From Candidatus Poribacteria bacterium (GTDB lineage: Bacteria; Poribacteria; WGA-4E; WGA-3G): 64,000 nt of DNA. The notes under the pieces are model-generated. The model was given only the letters and a program-made list of their open reading frames with translations, was not told where the DNA came from and did not search any database. The position numbers and the translations under genes were made by a program. The stretch is taken from contig JAPPCZ010000034.1 of NCBI GenBank assembly GCA_028824685.1, positions 62,001 through 126,000 on the forward strand, given 5' to 3'. Positions 1 to 11,278 of the stretch are shown here, one piece after another. How positions within the stretch are numbered: position 1 is the stretch's first letter; every line of letters starts with the position of its first letter.

Positions 1-65
1 CCGATTCCCGACTACTAATGGTTTCGTCGCGATTCGGAGATCGCTCCTACAGAATATATGTAGAC

Positions 66-508
66 TTATTTACATAATTTAACCTAAGTTGCCACCTATG
101 TAGACAATCTGTATGAAGATTAAATAAATATTCGGTAATCTCTTTAGTCCCGTAGGGACGCAATGTTTATAGAAAAATGTTACCCACCGCCTCTTGAGTT
201 CCGTAGGAACGGCATATTTTTTGTTGATGTGCTTCCAAACATATCGTCCCTACGGGACTAAAGGGATGAGGTCGTCCGCGCTACTATAAACATAGCGTTC
301 CTACAGAACTGAAGATCCCTTAAAATGTTCCGAATATGCATAATGAAAAATTACCGAATTAATAAATTAATCTTCATTTAGATTGTGTCTGGGGAACGCA
401 AACGAACAGTTTGCACTACGAAATCTTGCGAAAAATGCCCTATTCTATATTAAAAACGGTGCTGCAGATTTAAAATTTTGTAGGTAGCAACTTGGGTTAA
501 TTTACTAT
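66..508. repeat. MITE-like nested inverted repeat carrying hairpin module B (locus 1)
   Basis: left taatttaacctaagttgccacctatgtagacaatctgtatgaagattaaataaatattcggtaat versus right attaccgaattaataaattaatcttcatttagattgt ... gtaggtagcaacttgggttaattta; module B at 141-316. Confidence 0.6.
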
Positions 509-521
509 AAAATCCCTCTCA

Positions 522-1589
522 TTAATTTCCTTCCATGAGAGTACGGATCCCATCTACTGCCTTTTTCGTATCTTGGAGCGGTGTATTTGCATCACAACCT
601 GATGCAAATGCTTCCTCTATCTGTTGCGATAACCTATCCAGTGTACACCGCTTCACAATTGAATGTTGTTCCATATACTCATAGACTTTATACCGTTTCG
701 GTTGTCTCCAGCTTTTTCGTGAAAGTGATAGAACGATAACTTTTCGCCCACTACTTGCAGCCTCACATACCATTGAAAAACTATCTGCAGTGACGATAAG
801 TATATCACTTAAAGCAAGAATGGCTTGATATGGGTCACCAAGTTCTGAAGGCGTATCAGGTGCAATAAACAGTGGGCACCAGTCTGCCTGCCCCAGCTGG
901 GACTTCAGGTATTCTGTGACATCTGATGGTGTCCTACGAGATGTTGTCACCAATATTTGCACGTTCATTTCCTCAGTAACTGCCTTGCAAATTTCGTCCA
1001 GACGCTCAGCATCTTCTATAGTTATAGTCTCGTGTTGATCTGTCCCCCCGACAAGTACCCCAATGCGCGGGCAGTCCGACAGATTGAGTTTCTGCAGCAA
1101 TTGTGTTCGCAATATATTGAGTGTATCAGGAGCAATAGGATTTGGCACGCCGATCGTTTTGCATACATTGTCTCTGCCTTTGGCTTTTTCCCAAGAAAGC
1201 ATCGGTAGAATTGCAAGGTCAAAATGACGAATGCCTACAGGTGAAGGCCTACGACAGGTGACTGTTCGGGTATTGAGGGTTTTACCAAGAAGTAAATTGA
1301 CCGCTGCTACAGATGAGCCAGTCGAAAGAACAACGTCTACATCCTGGACATTTTGTATCGCATTATATGTAGATGCGGTTAGACTCCATTGAAGGAGAGT
1401 TCGGATTAACGTGGTTGGTAAGGTCATGCCCCCGAAAATAGACATAAAAATCCGTAAGAGATTATCACGCCATTTAGCACGGAATTGTATTTCAAGCCAT
1501 TCCCTTTGACATTCAGTCATTTTTTCCACAATGCCCAAAGATTGCTTATAATGCCCTGGTTTATTGTCACTTAAGATAACAACTTTCAT
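522..1589 (-). CDS. ELM1/DUF1022-like (mitochondrial fission ELM1 family) protein
   Basis: N-term MKVVILSDNKPGHYKQSLGI and internal GVLVGGTD, LIVTADSFSMVCEA typical of ELM1-like glycosyltransferase-fold proteins. Confidence 0.7.
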   Translation of the reverse strand: MKVVILSDNKPGHYKQSLGIVEKMTECQREWLEIQFRAKWRDNLLRIFMSIFGGMTLPTTLIRTLLQWSLTASTYNAIQNVQDVDVVLSTGSSVAAVNLLLGKTLNTRTVTCRRPSPVGIRHFDLAILPMLSWEKAKGRDNVCKTIGVPNPIAPDTLNILRTQLLQKLNLSDCPRIGVLVGGTDQHETITIEDAERLDEICKAVTEEMNVQILVTTSRRTPSDVTEYLKSQLGQADWCPLFIAPDTPSELGDPYQAILALSDILIVTADSFSMVCEAASSGRKVIVLSLSRKSWRQPKRYKVYEYMEQHSIVKRCTLDRLSQQIEEAFASGCDANTPLQDTKKAVDGIRTLMEGN

Positions 1590-2338
1590 TTCAATACATA
1601 TTCAATCAATTCTGTAACACCGCGTTCATCTTCCATTCTTACAATACCGACATGTGGAACAAACCAAATTGTTTGATTATTTACGGTTGACTCCTCATTA
1701 GATAAAACGGTTTGCACGATTTTTGTACTATATTTTACTTCAAATGTGTTCTCAAATCTTCCTGCGGGTGTTTCAATGGTATCTTGGCTAATTACTTCGC
1801 CTTTGATATTGAAATGCACCTCAAAAGGAAATTGGAGAAGAGTTAGGTTTTGTAACATTATGTTTCCATTGACTTTTATATCGAGAGCATCCCATTGGGA
1901 ATTGGCGGTTAAAGGTATTTGAAAAAAGAGAAGTTCAGAGAGTGGAATTGGTTCAAATGCCACATTTATTTCCAACCCTTCGAATTCATCTTTTACTGAA
2001 GTAAGGAGATCGGTTTGGATATAGTTATCTATCTTTTCACCGATGTCAAAAAAGATTTGATTTTGGGCAACGCGGAAGGATTTAGACTTTAAAAAATCGA
2101 TTTCTGCTTCAGAAACTGGAGGGATGTAGGTGAAGGTCTGATAGTCTTTTTCTTCGGAGTCGTTTCCGTCTGTAATTTCCCGTGTCCATTTGGATCCGTC
2201 AGCGTTTTGATAGACCCACCTACTTCCGATAGCATCAGGGAAATAGTTCGGTTTCGTTTCAGTCAGTTCATGAATTTCATCAGAACCGCAGGCAATTAAC
2301 AACAAGACACTGCAGAGAGGAAGAAATAACATTTTCAT
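1586..2338 (-). CDS. predicted lipoprotein, unknown function
   Basis: lipobox-like LLLIAC near N-terminus; overlaps the upstream end of the ELM1-like gene by 4 bp. Confidence 0.6.
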   Translation of the reverse strand: MKMLFLPLCSVLLLIACGSDEIHELTETKPNYFPDAIGSRWVYQNADGSKWTREITDGNDSEEKDYQTFTYIPPVSEAEIDFLKSKSFRVAQNQIFFDIGEKIDNYIQTDLLTSVKDEFEGLEINVAFEPIPLSELLFFQIPLTANSQWDALDIKVNGNIMLQNLTLLQFPFEVHFNIKGEVISQDTIETPAGRFENTFEVKYSTKIVQTVLSNEESTVNNQTIWFVPHVGIVRMEDERGVTELIEYVLK

Positions 2339-2389
2339 TTCTTTAAAGATTCTACAGTTTTCTTAAAATGTTGTCCAGAAGAAAATATA

Positions 2390-2418
2390 TTGAAGGCGCG
2401 AGAAAATCGCGCCTTCAA
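2390..2418. terminator. bidirectional hairpin terminator
   Basis: ttgaaggcgcga-gaaaa-tcgcgccttcaa just downstream of the TlpA-like CDS. Confidence 0.6.
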
Positions 2419-2428
2419 TATTGGTTTA

Positions 2429-3745
2429 TTATTCTGCAGGCTCTTCCTTCAGTGCTTTGACAACCATGCTCTCTAACTTTTCACCTCTGGCTTTATTAGA
2501 GATCAATTTGCCCTCTTTGTCAATAAGCCACATATTTGGAATGGAGTAAATACCATACTGTTGCGCTACTGGACTCTGCCATCCTTTCCCACTGAAAACT
2601 TGCCGCCAAGGTATGTCGTTGCCTTTGAGATAATCACGGAGACTTGTTTCATCATTGTCAAGACTGATCCCGATTATGTCAAACCCTTTGTCCTTATATT
2701 TTTCGTAAACCTTCTTGACGTTTGGCATTTCTGCAACACACGGACCACACCAAACTGCCCAGAAATCCACTAAAACGACTTTTCCACGATATGCTTCAAT
2801 GGAAATTGGTTCACCATCAAGATCCGTTGCCGAAAAATCAGGAACCATCTCGCCAAGAAACGCTAATCCTGGGACATACTTTTTCCGGTATTCATAAGCT
2901 AATTCATCATTTCCTCGTAGTTTATGAATCTTCTCAAGTCTTTCTAAAACAAGACGATTTTTCGGCTTCTGTTTCTCAAGTTCTTCATAGAGTTGAAGCT
3001 CTTCATCGTGCCGATTCATCTCTCTAAACATATCGCCAAGGTACGAATAATGGTATACGTTGTTAGAATCCATGACTGTTTTGAAACGGTCTATGAGATT
3101 TTCAGCATCTTCCTTTCGTTCGGCTTTCATATAGAGTTTAAGAAGTGTAGGATAAGTGCTGAAAAAACGCGCATTACCCGGCATTTTCTGCAATCCTGCT
3201 TCCAACACTTCAACTGCATTCTCAATGCTACCATAAATCTTGACAGGTGAATTCTGCCACGAATAGGGTGCTTGATACACTTTATTTTCGAAACTCAAGT
3301 TTAAGGTATTTGTAATTGTTCTCTCATTATGATGCAGACAACGCACAAGCGGTGTGACATCGCCAAACAGGATTTGAGTTTCCATTACACCTTTTCGAAA
3401 CTTTGGAGCTAACTGATAATCATAACTTATTGCATTTTTTGGATCTTTGGTATAAGGGTGTATCGCTTCACCATCTTTTTTATCTGCTGGACAGATCAAG
3501 ACATTCGCATCTGCCAAATGTTCTGGATGAAGATCCGAGAGCCATTCCGGATAATCTCCATGTTCTTTATGGTATGCTTGAATTGCCTTTCCAATCTTTT
3601 CAAGATTATGTGTGCAGATTTTGATGTGTTTAACTTTCTGTTCTTCGGTTAAGTCACTGCTCACTTTTTGCTCAGATGTCTCTTCTGCATAAACAGAAGT
3701 AACCAATAAACCCAACACAATTCCTAAGGTTAAAATAACTCTCAT
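2429..3745 (-). CDS. TlpA-family thioredoxin-like protein with TPR-like central region
   Basis: DFWAVWCGPCVAEMPNVKKVYEKYKDKGFDIIGISLD; start chosen at internal Met MRVILTLGIVLGLL (signal peptide), ORF extends to 3826. Confidence 0.8.
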   Translation of the reverse strand: MRVILTLGIVLGLLVTSVYAEETSEQKVSSDLTEEQKVKHIKICTHNLEKIGKAIQAYHKEHGDYPEWLSDLHPEHLADANVLICPADKKDGEAIHPYTKDPKNAISYDYQLAPKFRKGVMETQILFGDVTPLVRCLHHNERTITNTLNLSFENKVYQAPYSWQNSPVKIYGSIENAVEVLEAGLQKMPGNARFFSTYPTLLKLYMKAERKEDAENLIDRFKTVMDSNNVYHYSYLGDMFREMNRHDEELQLYEELEKQKPKNRLVLERLEKIHKLRGNDELAYEYRKKYVPGLAFLGEMVPDFSATDLDGEPISIEAYRGKVVLVDFWAVWCGPCVAEMPNVKKVYEKYKDKGFDIIGISLDNDETSLRDYLKGNDIPWRQVFSGKGWQSPVAQQYGIYSIPNMWLIDKEGKLISNKARGEKLESMVVKALKEEPAE

Positions 3746-3835
3746 TTGATGCCTCCAAATTTGTCTAATGGATTTAAAATCGTTCATAATATGTTCAATT
3801 ATATAATACCTGACCAATTTAGTCAAATTAATTTA

Positions 3836-3872
3836 AAAAAAACGCGCAATTTCAATTTTAACGCGTTTTTTT
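3836..3872. terminator. hairpin terminator
   Basis: aaaaaacgcg ... acgcgtttttt downstream of the 3962..4228 minus-strand gene. Confidence 0.5.
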
Positions 3873-3961
3873 GAATAAATATCCAAATTAATTGACTGTT
3901 GTTTTTACCTATTCAGAGGGTCATAAAAATCAAGGCAGCTGCTATTTTTTCGTTTCTTAGA

Positions 3962-4228
3962 TTACGTCACTCTTATGGTTATTTCTAATTCGTCACTATC
4001 TTTGATATTATCAGGGTCAGCTTGCGTCATTATAGTCAACGGCATATCCAATACTCTTAGAATATGCCGCATCAAAAAATGAATATCGCCTTTTGTGACA
4101 CCAGTGAGAAATAAGATTTCACAATGTTCTTCATTAGTAAGTCTGTGGATTTGTTTGACAAGTGATTTCGTGACCCGATCCAACCCTTCTTTTTTGATTA
4201 TCTCAGGCCCTATTATAATCCGAACCAT
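3962..4228 (-). CDS. hypothetical protein (88 aa)
   Basis: intact ORF in a minus-strand run, own terminator. Confidence 0.45.
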   Translation of the reverse strand: MVRIIIGPEIIKKEGLDRVTKSLVKQIHRLTNEEHCEILFLTGVTKGDIHFLMRHILRVLDMPLTIMTQADPDNIKDSDELEITIRVT

Positions 4229-4320
4229 ATAGATTGAACTCTCCTTATGCTTTTATCATTCGTGTGCTTCCATTCCAGTGTAACCGTATACTACTCATCG
4301 CACATAACATGTCTCAGGAA

Positions 4321-5679
4321 TTATGCAAAACCGATATAGCGAGCAACGAAAAACACAGCGAAATAGTGGACAAGTGGATTTAATTCTTTGTGCCGTCCAG
4401 TGACTAACTTTAGAAAGGAAATAGAAATAAAACCGAATGCGATTCCTTCAGTAATACTGAAAGAGAGCGGCATCATAAACACGGTCAGCGCAGCGGGGAT
4501 TGCTTCGGTAAAATCGTCCCAATTAATGTTGATAAGGTCTTTCAGCATCAAGCATCCCACAGCTATCAAGGCAGGACCAATAATTGGATGGAGCGGAATA
4601 GTTGCTATTGTAGGATTCCCATTAATTACTACAGCCTGATCAAATGGAATTTCCCCACCAACAACTTTAATGAGCGGTGAGAAAAATATAGCAAGCAACA
4701 TCAAAAGCCCAACAACAACTGAAGTGAGTCCGGTACGTCCTCCCTCAGCAATACCGGAGGCACTTTCAATATAACACGTAACCGTTGAAGTCCCGAGACA
4801 TGCGCCTCCTACTGAACCGATCGCATCTGTCAAGAGTGCCTGTCGACCTTTAGAGAGTTTTCCATCCTCAAGTAGGTCTGCCTCATGTCCGGTGGCAGTG
4901 AGGGTGCCGATACTATCAAACATATCAACAGAAAAGAAAACGAATATGATTGGAATCAACTCTACTTTGCTAAAGATATCTGGAAAACTTAGTTTAAAAA
5001 ACGTTGGCGCTATGGATGGTGGTGCTGAGACGACACCATTGAATTTAACAATTCCAAAGAGTAAAGATAGGGCAGTTGTGGCGAGAATTCCCATTAGAAT
5101 GGCACCCTTTACTCGGTGAGCCATAAGTGTCAATATAATAAATATACCAAAGATTGCTATTAGGACTTCTTTTGAATGGATATTACCGAGTGTAACAAAC
5201 GTAGCACCATGTAACGTAATGATACCACTCATCTGCAAACCGATAAAAGCAATGAACAATCCTATACCGACAGCAATAGCATTGTGTAGTGAAGAAGGGA
5301 GGGCATTCATAACCGCCGCACGCAAACCGACAAATGAAAGTATAACGAACAGCATACCAGAAATAAAAACGATGCCTAAAGCTTGTTCCCATTCTATGTT
5401 GAGTCCCTGACAAACACTAAATACAAAATAAGCGTTAATACCCATACCGGGTGCAAGTGCAATAGGGTAATTGGTCATGAATGCCATCAGGATAGTCGCA
5501 CCAGCACTTGCAAGGCAGGTTGCAACCATGACTGCCCCGCTATCCATGCCTGCTATTGAAAGAAGTGCGGGTTGGACAAAAATTATATACGAGAGCGTCG
5601 CAAAGGTTGTGCATCCTGCGACAATCTCTCGTCTAATACTCGTCCCGTTCTCTTTTATACGAAATAGTTTTTCTAACAT
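4321..5679 (-). CDS. NCS2 family permease (AzgA/PbuG-like guanine/hypoxanthine)
   Basis: EIVAGCTTFATLSYIIFVQPALLSIAGMD, GMGINAYF, VDMFDSIGTLTATGHEADLL, GTSTVTCYIESASGIAEGGRTGLTS. Confidence 0.9.
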   Translation of the reverse strand: MLEKLFRIKENGTSIRREIVAGCTTFATLSYIIFVQPALLSIAGMDSGAVMVATCLASAGATILMAFMTNYPIALAPGMGINAYFVFSVCQGLNIEWEQALGIVFISGMLFVILSFVGLRAAVMNALPSSLHNAIAVGIGLFIAFIGLQMSGIITLHGATFVTLGNIHSKEVLIAIFGIFIILTLMAHRVKGAILMGILATTALSLLFGIVKFNGVVSAPPSIAPTFFKLSFPDIFSKVELIPIIFVFFSVDMFDSIGTLTATGHEADLLEDGKLSKGRQALLTDAIGSVGGACLGTSTVTCYIESASGIAEGGRTGLTSVVVGLLMLLAIFFSPLIKVVGGEIPFDQAVVINGNPTIATIPLHPIIGPALIAVGCLMLKDLININWDDFTEAIPAALTVFMMPLSFSITEGIAFGFISISFLKLVTGRHKELNPLVHYFAVFFVARYIGFA

Positions 5680-5726
5680 ATCCTCTCCCTAATAGTGTAG
5701 TGTCTACCGAAATTTTGCGAGTAAAG

Positions 5727-5889
5727 GTCGCGATTCGGAGATCGCTCCTACAGAACAAACCTCTTGTGAATCAACGTTAAATGCGCTTGGCAGAATACCA
5801 AATCAACGCTATGAATGCGCTTTTTGGCATTCAGCGCGTTTGGTATTCTGCATGATTTGGCGGGAAGGAACTCCGATTCCCGACTACTG
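5727..5889. repeat. repeat A pair with nested repeat C
   Basis: gtcgcgattcggagatcgctcctac ... aaatcaacgctatgaatgcgc...ggcattcagcgcg ... ggaactccgattcccgac. Confidence 0.65.
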
Positions 5890-5994
5890 ACACGACTCAC
5901 AATTTTAGTGTAGACAGAACAATAATCTCCATTGAATCGGCAATTGCAGTGTATGCTGTTTTCAGATGTTATTTAAAGTGTAGCCTATGACCTG

Positions 5995-6510
5995 CTAATA
6001 TTTAATGAGAGAAAAAATATCCAAGTCTTCCAATTTTTCTCGTCCGTTGAGTTCAGTGAGTTCGATCAAAAGAGCAATGCCAACTATTTCCGCATCCAGT
6101 TTTTCAACAAGTTCAACCGTTGCATCAAGGGTTCCGCCGGTAGCTAAGAGATCATCACATATAAGCACGCGGCTGCCCTTTGGAAAAGCGTCTTGATGAA
6201 TTGTGAGTGTATCATTACCATATTCAAGTTCGTAGGTCACTTGATATGTATCATACGGTAGCTTCCCTTTTTTTCGAACAGGCACAAAGCCGACACCTAA
6301 ACGATGCGCGACTGCAGAGGCAAAAATGAAACCTCGCGATTCAATTCCTACAATTACGTCAACGACCTTATATTTATAATAGTTTGCGAACACCTCAACT
6401 GCTGCATAGAAAACAGCACCATTTCCTAAAAGCGGTGTAATATCTTTAAATGAAATACCCGGTTCCGGAAAATCCGGTACATTTCGAATAAATTTAGCAA
6501 AATCGCTCAT
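5995..6510 (-). CDS. apt: adenine phosphoribosyltransferase
   Basis: FPEPGISFKDITPLL, GIESRGFIFASAVAHRLGVGFVPVRKKGKLPY, VLICDDLLATGGTLDA. Confidence 0.95.
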   Translation of the reverse strand: MSDFAKFIRNVPDFPEPGISFKDITPLLGNGAVFYAAVEVFANYYKYKVVDVIVGIESRGFIFASAVAHRLGVGFVPVRKKGKLPYDTYQVTYELEYGNDTLTIHQDAFPKGSRVLICDDLLATGGTLDATVELVEKLDAEIVGIALLIELTELNGREKLEDLDIFSLIKY

Positions 6511-6834
6511 ATCCTTCCTTTAATTTTAAGTTCTGACAACTCTTAGTAAATTTAAGTTCTCCAAAGAAATACACGAAGTCTCACATTTATTCTAATCAAG
6601 TCATACAGTTCCTAAGAAACAACGTATATGAATTTAGTCCTGATGTGGCGATTATATAATGGTTAGAATAAAAAGTCAAGTTTAATCAAGTGTATTTATA
6701 ATCGAGAGTTATCTTATAAGATATTTACGATTTTGTGGGTTAGTTGTAGAATTGGATTTTAATGAGGTTGAGTTTAGTTTTTGAGTTGTAGGGTGAGAGC
6801 GCGGAACTTTCCCTACAACTCAATTACTTTAATG

Positions 6835-8628
6835 TTATTGATTTTGACGCAGGCGGGATTCTAATGCCTCTAATTCATCAGATAAGGCTTTAGGTAACTT
6901 GTCCTCAAACCGTTCGTAATGTTCACGAATAGACTGAATTTCGTTGAGCCATTCCTCAGTATCAACTTCCAGCAATTCCGTCATCTGATCCTCGGTTACA
7001 TCAAGTCCGGAGGTATCAACTGCTCCAAGGGCAGGTAAATAACCGATAGGTGTTTCCACTGCTTCACTCTTTCCGCTAATACGTTCAACAATCCACTTAA
7101 GGACACGACTGTTTTCGCCAAAACCTGGCCAGAGCCATCCACCATCAGCATCTTTACGGAACCAATTGACGTAGAAGATACGCGGGAGTTTGTCTGCGTC
7201 AGTTTTTTCTCCCATTTCTAACCAGTGTGCGAAATAGTCGCCCATGTTGTAACCACAGAACGGGAGCATAGCCATCGGATCGCGTCTGAGTTCACCGACG
7301 GTACCAGCGGCTGCTGCAGTGCGTTCAGAGGAAGCGATAGAACCGATAAAGGTACCGTGTTGCCAATTAAACGCTTCAAAGACAAGCGGAACAGTGCTGG
7401 CGCGTCGTCCTCCGAAGAGGATCGCTGAAATAGGCACACCGTTAGGATTTTCCCAATTCGGATCAATGATAGGGCATTGCGATGCTGGTGTTGTATAACG
7501 GGAATTGGGGTGTGCTGCCGTCTTTTCATCACCAGGATGCCATTCTTCACCGAGCCAACTTACGGCAGTTTCGGGAGGTTCTTCGGTCATCTCTTCCCAC
7601 CAAACATCTGTATCTGGCGTAAGCGCAGCATTTGTAAAGATAGAGTTTGATCCGAGTGTATGCATCGCATTCGGGTTAGTATGCATTGACGTTCCGGGCG
7701 CAACACCGAAAAAGCCTGCTTCAGGATTGATAGCATAAAGTCGTCCGTCTTCACCGAACTTCATCCAAGCGATGTCATCACCGATAGTTTCTGCCTTCCA
7801 TCCTGGGATAGTAGGTGTGAGCATAGCGAGGTTTGTTTTACCACACGCACTGGGGAACGCTGCGGCGATATAGGTTTTTTCACCTTCAGGACTGGTTAAG
7901 CCCAAAATGAGCATGTGTTCTGCCATCCACCCATCATTTTTCGCCATAATAGAGGCAATGCGGAGTGCATAGCATTTTTTACCGAGCAACGCATTACCAC
8001 CATAGCCACTACCGTAGGACCAGATAGAGCGTTCCTCTGGAAAATGGACAATATATTTATTATCAGGGTCGCAGGGCCAGGAAACATCTTCTTGCCCCGG
8101 TTCAAGCGGCTTTCCAACAGAGTGTAAACACGGGACAAAATCACCATCTTCACCTAAAATCTCTAACACATCTTTGCCCATGCGCGTCATAATACGCATA
8201 TTGACAACAACATAAGGTGAATCACTAATTTCTACACCGATATGTGAAATCGGCGAACCGAGCGGTCCCATACTGAAAGGAACAACATACATCGTGCGTC
8301 CTTTCATACACCCTTCAAAAAGCCCTTTTAGGGTTATCTTCATTTCATCGGGGTCATGCCAATTGTTCGTAGGTCCTGCCTCAGCTGGGGTTTTGGCGCA
8401 AATGAATGTTCTTCCTTCAACGCGAGCTACGTCTTCCGGATCAGAACGAGCAAGGTAACTGCCGGGTCGTTTATCCGGATTCAACCTAACAAATGTCCCA
8501 TTTTGCACCAATTGTTCACACAATCTGTCGTTCTCTTCCTGAGAACCATCGCACCAATAAATATCATCAGGTTGACACAGTTCTGCTGCTTCTTGCACCC
8601 AACTGAGCAATTTACTATTGTTTGTCAT
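6835..8628 (-). CDS. pckG: phosphoenolpyruvate carboxykinase (GTP)
   Basis: [48 protein letters not shown]. Confidence 0.95.
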   Translation of the reverse strand: MTNNSKLLSWVQEAAELCQPDDIYWCDGSQEENDRLCEQLVQNGTFVRLNPDKRPGSYLARSDPEDVARVEGRTFICAKTPAEAGPTNNWHDPDEMKITLKGLFEGCMKGRTMYVVPFSMGPLGSPISHIGVEISDSPYVVVNMRIMTRMGKDVLEILGEDGDFVPCLHSVGKPLEPGQEDVSWPCDPDNKYIVHFPEERSIWSYGSGYGGNALLGKKCYALRIASIMAKNDGWMAEHMLILGLTSPEGEKTYIAAAFPSACGKTNLAMLTPTIPGWKAETIGDDIAWMKFGEDGRLYAINPEAGFFGVAPGTSMHTNPNAMHTLGSNSIFTNAALTPDTDVWWEEMTEEPPETAVSWLGEEWHPGDEKTAAHPNSRYTTPASQCPIIDPNWENPNGVPISAILFGGRRASTVPLVFEAFNWQHGTFIGSIASSERTAAAAGTVGELRRDPMAMLPFCGYNMGDYFAHWLEMGEKTDADKLPRIFYVNWFRKDADGGWLWPGFGENSRVLKWIVERISGKSEAVETPIGYLPALGAVDTSGLDVTEDQMTELLEVDTEEWLNEIQSIREHYERFEDKLPKALSDELEALESRLRQNQ

Positions 8629-8773
8629 CCAAATCCTCCGTTTTTTACTTTGTCAAACTATATTATCACAGAATCAGGTATGTTGCAATTATTTTGAGAT
8701 AAAGGCACGGAATTTCGCTACTATAACCTAAACTGCGATCTATTTCGCGAATCCTCTTGTAGGAGGGTTTCTA

Positions 8774-8916
8774 ATACCATTTCTATATGATAATATGAAA
8801 TTATTTCGTAGGTCGGGTTGAGGAACGAAACCCGACTTTTTATAGCGTCATGTCGGGTTTCGTTCCTCAACCCGACCAACAATATGTTATGACAATTTGT
8901 CAATTAGAAATGGTAT
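8774..8916. repeat. MITE-like element with repeat E palindrome
   Basis: terminal ataccatttcta / tagaaatggtat around ggtcgggttgaggaacgaaacccgac...gtcgggtttcgttcctcaacccgacc. Confidence 0.65.
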
Positions 8917-9088
8917 AACCCGATTTTCTGATGCAGTTTCTTTTAGGTTTGCCACGTTTGTAGTCGCGCAATTCATTCCACCTCTTACATTCTATTCTAT
9001 AAACAAGACGTTTGAATACCAATAAAGTTGAGACCCGTTTACAAGCGAAACACACACTGCTGTGTCTACTCATATTTTATAGGTAAAT

Positions 9089-9157
9089 GTCGCGATTCGG
9101 AGATCGCTCCTACAGAAAATAGGTCTGTCTTTGTAGGAGGGAACTCCGATTCCCGAT
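9089..9157. repeat. repeat A hairpin pair
   Basis: gtcgcgattcggagatcgctcctac ... gtaggagggaactccgattcccga. Confidence 0.7.
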
Positions 9158-9199
9158 TTCTTTGGTAACTCATGATTTTAGAGCGGACACTCCACTACC

Positions 9200-11047
9200 T
9201 CAAAACGCTGCGCCCAATTTTACATGTATTTTACCGCGTAGTGCCGAATCCCCAGCTGCCAACCCATAATCTAATTGTATAATCCCGCCTTTAGATTCAA
9301 GTCTTGCACCAAATCCATAACCTATTCGTAATTTATCAAAAACAGAAGGTCGGTCAATGAAAGTAACCGACCCTAAATCAACGAAGGTGAAAATTTGTGA
9401 GTTTCGTCCCATCAGGAATCTGTATTCAAGACTTCCATGTGCGCGCCGAGGTCCCGAAAACCAATCCTCATCATATCCGCGCAGCGTCGTAGCGCCTCCT
9501 AAATAAAACAGTTCTGTGGGTGGAATGTTGATGCCCCACGCAGCTGCACCGTGCAGTTCAATCGCGATTATTTGGTTTTCCCATGTCTGAAAATACTGTT
9601 GAAGGTCAAGCCAAACTTTTCGCAGTTTAAAATCACTTCTGGATAGTTCAACGGCAACACTATCGCGCCTACCTTGTGTTGGATTAAGAAAATAATCCCG
9701 TGAATCACGCGTTAACCGCACGGTTACACTATACTTTGTGCCACGTTGTATCGGAATAGGTGTATTGTTTTGAGAGGTATTTATTGACGGAGAAAGGGAA
9801 TCTGGCAAAGGAGATGTTACGCCGCCAAAATGTATCCGTTTATAGCCGAGGGTTACCTCACTCTCATAAAATCTTCCAAATTTTGTATTCCCGCTGATAC
9901 TTGCTGCGCGTTCTTCCGACTCTGAGTCATTGATCGGACTACGTTGTTTGAGTTGACTATACAAGACTCCCAACGTAATCGGTTTTCCCAAAACCCAAGG
10001 TTCTTTGTATCCAAGTCGCAATGCCTTCAGTAAACCTGATTTCCAATAAAATTTAACATCTCGTCCCGTTCCTAACAGATTTGTCTCACGCACTTCCACG
10101 ACTCCAGTGAGTTGTGGCACTGAATCTGAATCTTCCACCGGTGGCGCATAGCCAAGAACCCCAATCAATCGTCCAGTTCGTGCCTCAGTAACTTTTGCAT
10201 GAAAGTTGATTGTATCCTCCGTTGTGCCTGCCTCCAGCAAATTTGGTTGGATATGGTAAAAATACCCTAAATTCCGTAAGCGATGGTAACTCTGATCAAT
10301 TTTACGCTGGTCAAAAAAGTCATTTGTTTTAACAGGAATTTCCCTTAGCACCACATCGGTTTTTGTTTTCTTAAGCCCGCTCACCTTTATGTTACTTATC
10401 TTAACTTTTTCGCCTTCTTGAATCTGCAAAGCGAAATTGATATTCCCAATCGCAGGTAAAAGATTGGTGATAATCGGTTCAATTTCAACTTTTGGATACC
10501 CATGTTCACTGTATAAGAGTTGAATTCTCTCAATCCCTTGTTCAAGTGCGGTTCGTGTGAAGAATTGCCCTTTTCGTAAACCGAGTTCACGCAGAATTTT
10601 GGATTGAGAAAAGAGTTCATTTCCTATAAGCGAAAAATCCCCGATGCGCAGTCGTTTGCCTTCTCGGATTGTTACGTTAATAGATACCTGTGTATTGCTT
10701 GCAGAAATGGGGGAGACGGTTGGCTGGGATACCAGCGCAAACACGAATCCCTCTTTTCGATATGCAGAAAGAATACGTTCAAAACCCGCTACGATTTCCT
10801 GTTGAGAGTATACTTTTTTTGCCTCCCACCTGAATAGATCGCGCAACTTCTTCTGATTGAAATGTTTATTCCCCTCAAAGTTGAGTTGAGCGATGTTGTA
10901 AAGGGGTAGCGTGCTAATGTCCTCTGTTTTGTTGTTAGGAGGTGTTTTTTCTGAAGTAGTATCTTGCCCAATAACGTCAAAAGCAGGCATAGTTGCTAAA
11001 CAAAAAAATAAAGTGCAGAGAAATATGAGGTGACGGTTTGAGTGCAT
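9200..11047 (-). CDS. BamA/TamA-family outer membrane protein (POTRA repeats plus beta-barrel)
   Basis: repeated POTRA-like segments (EGKRLRIGDFSLIGNELFSQSKILRELGLRKGQFF), C-term GGATTLRGYDEDWFSGPRRAHGSLEYRFLMGR ... GFGARLESKGGIIQLDYGLA. Confidence 0.85.
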   Translation of the reverse strand: MHSNRHLIFLCTLFFCLATMPAFDVIGQDTTSEKTPPNNKTEDISTLPLYNIAQLNFEGNKHFNQKKLRDLFRWEAKKVYSQQEIVAGFERILSAYRKEGFVFALVSQPTVSPISASNTQVSINVTIREGKRLRIGDFSLIGNELFSQSKILRELGLRKGQFFTRTALEQGIERIQLLYSEHGYPKVEIEPIITNLLPAIGNINFALQIQEGEKVKISNIKVSGLKKTKTDVVLREIPVKTNDFFDQRKIDQSYHRLRNLGYFYHIQPNLLEAGTTEDTINFHAKVTEARTGRLIGVLGYAPPVEDSDSVPQLTGVVEVRETNLLGTGRDVKFYWKSGLLKALRLGYKEPWVLGKPITLGVLYSQLKQRSPINDSESEERAASISGNTKFGRFYESEVTLGYKRIHFGGVTSPLPDSLSPSINTSQNNTPIPIQRGTKYSVTVRLTRDSRDYFLNPTQGRRDSVAVELSRSDFKLRKVWLDLQQYFQTWENQIIAIELHGAAAWGINIPPTELFYLGGATTLRGYDEDWFSGPRRAHGSLEYRFLMGRNSQIFTFVDLGSVTFIDRPSVFDKLRIGYGFGARLESKGGIIQLDYGLAAGDSALRGKIHVKLGAAF

Positions 11048-11278
11048 GTGATGGAAACCTTGCGGGTTAAATGGTAGGAATATTTTACCATGCGCGGCAA
11101 GGTGAATGCAAACGCTTGCTGCGTTTTGGTTTCCAATAACGTTGTCGGACTGAAATATATAAATCTACTGAAATATGCAAGTGTATTTGCAAGTTTTTAG
11201 GGCTATTTATAGTGAAATACAAAAATATATGCACACTTTTGGTCTGTAGAACTTAAACCGACCTATTGGACTGTGCCG

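Noticed and set aside
141-316. CRISPR-like look of module B (similar repeats with ~20-30 bp spacers)
   Set aside because: Only four units, two in each orientation, palindromic cores differ between units, and no cas genes anywhere in the window.
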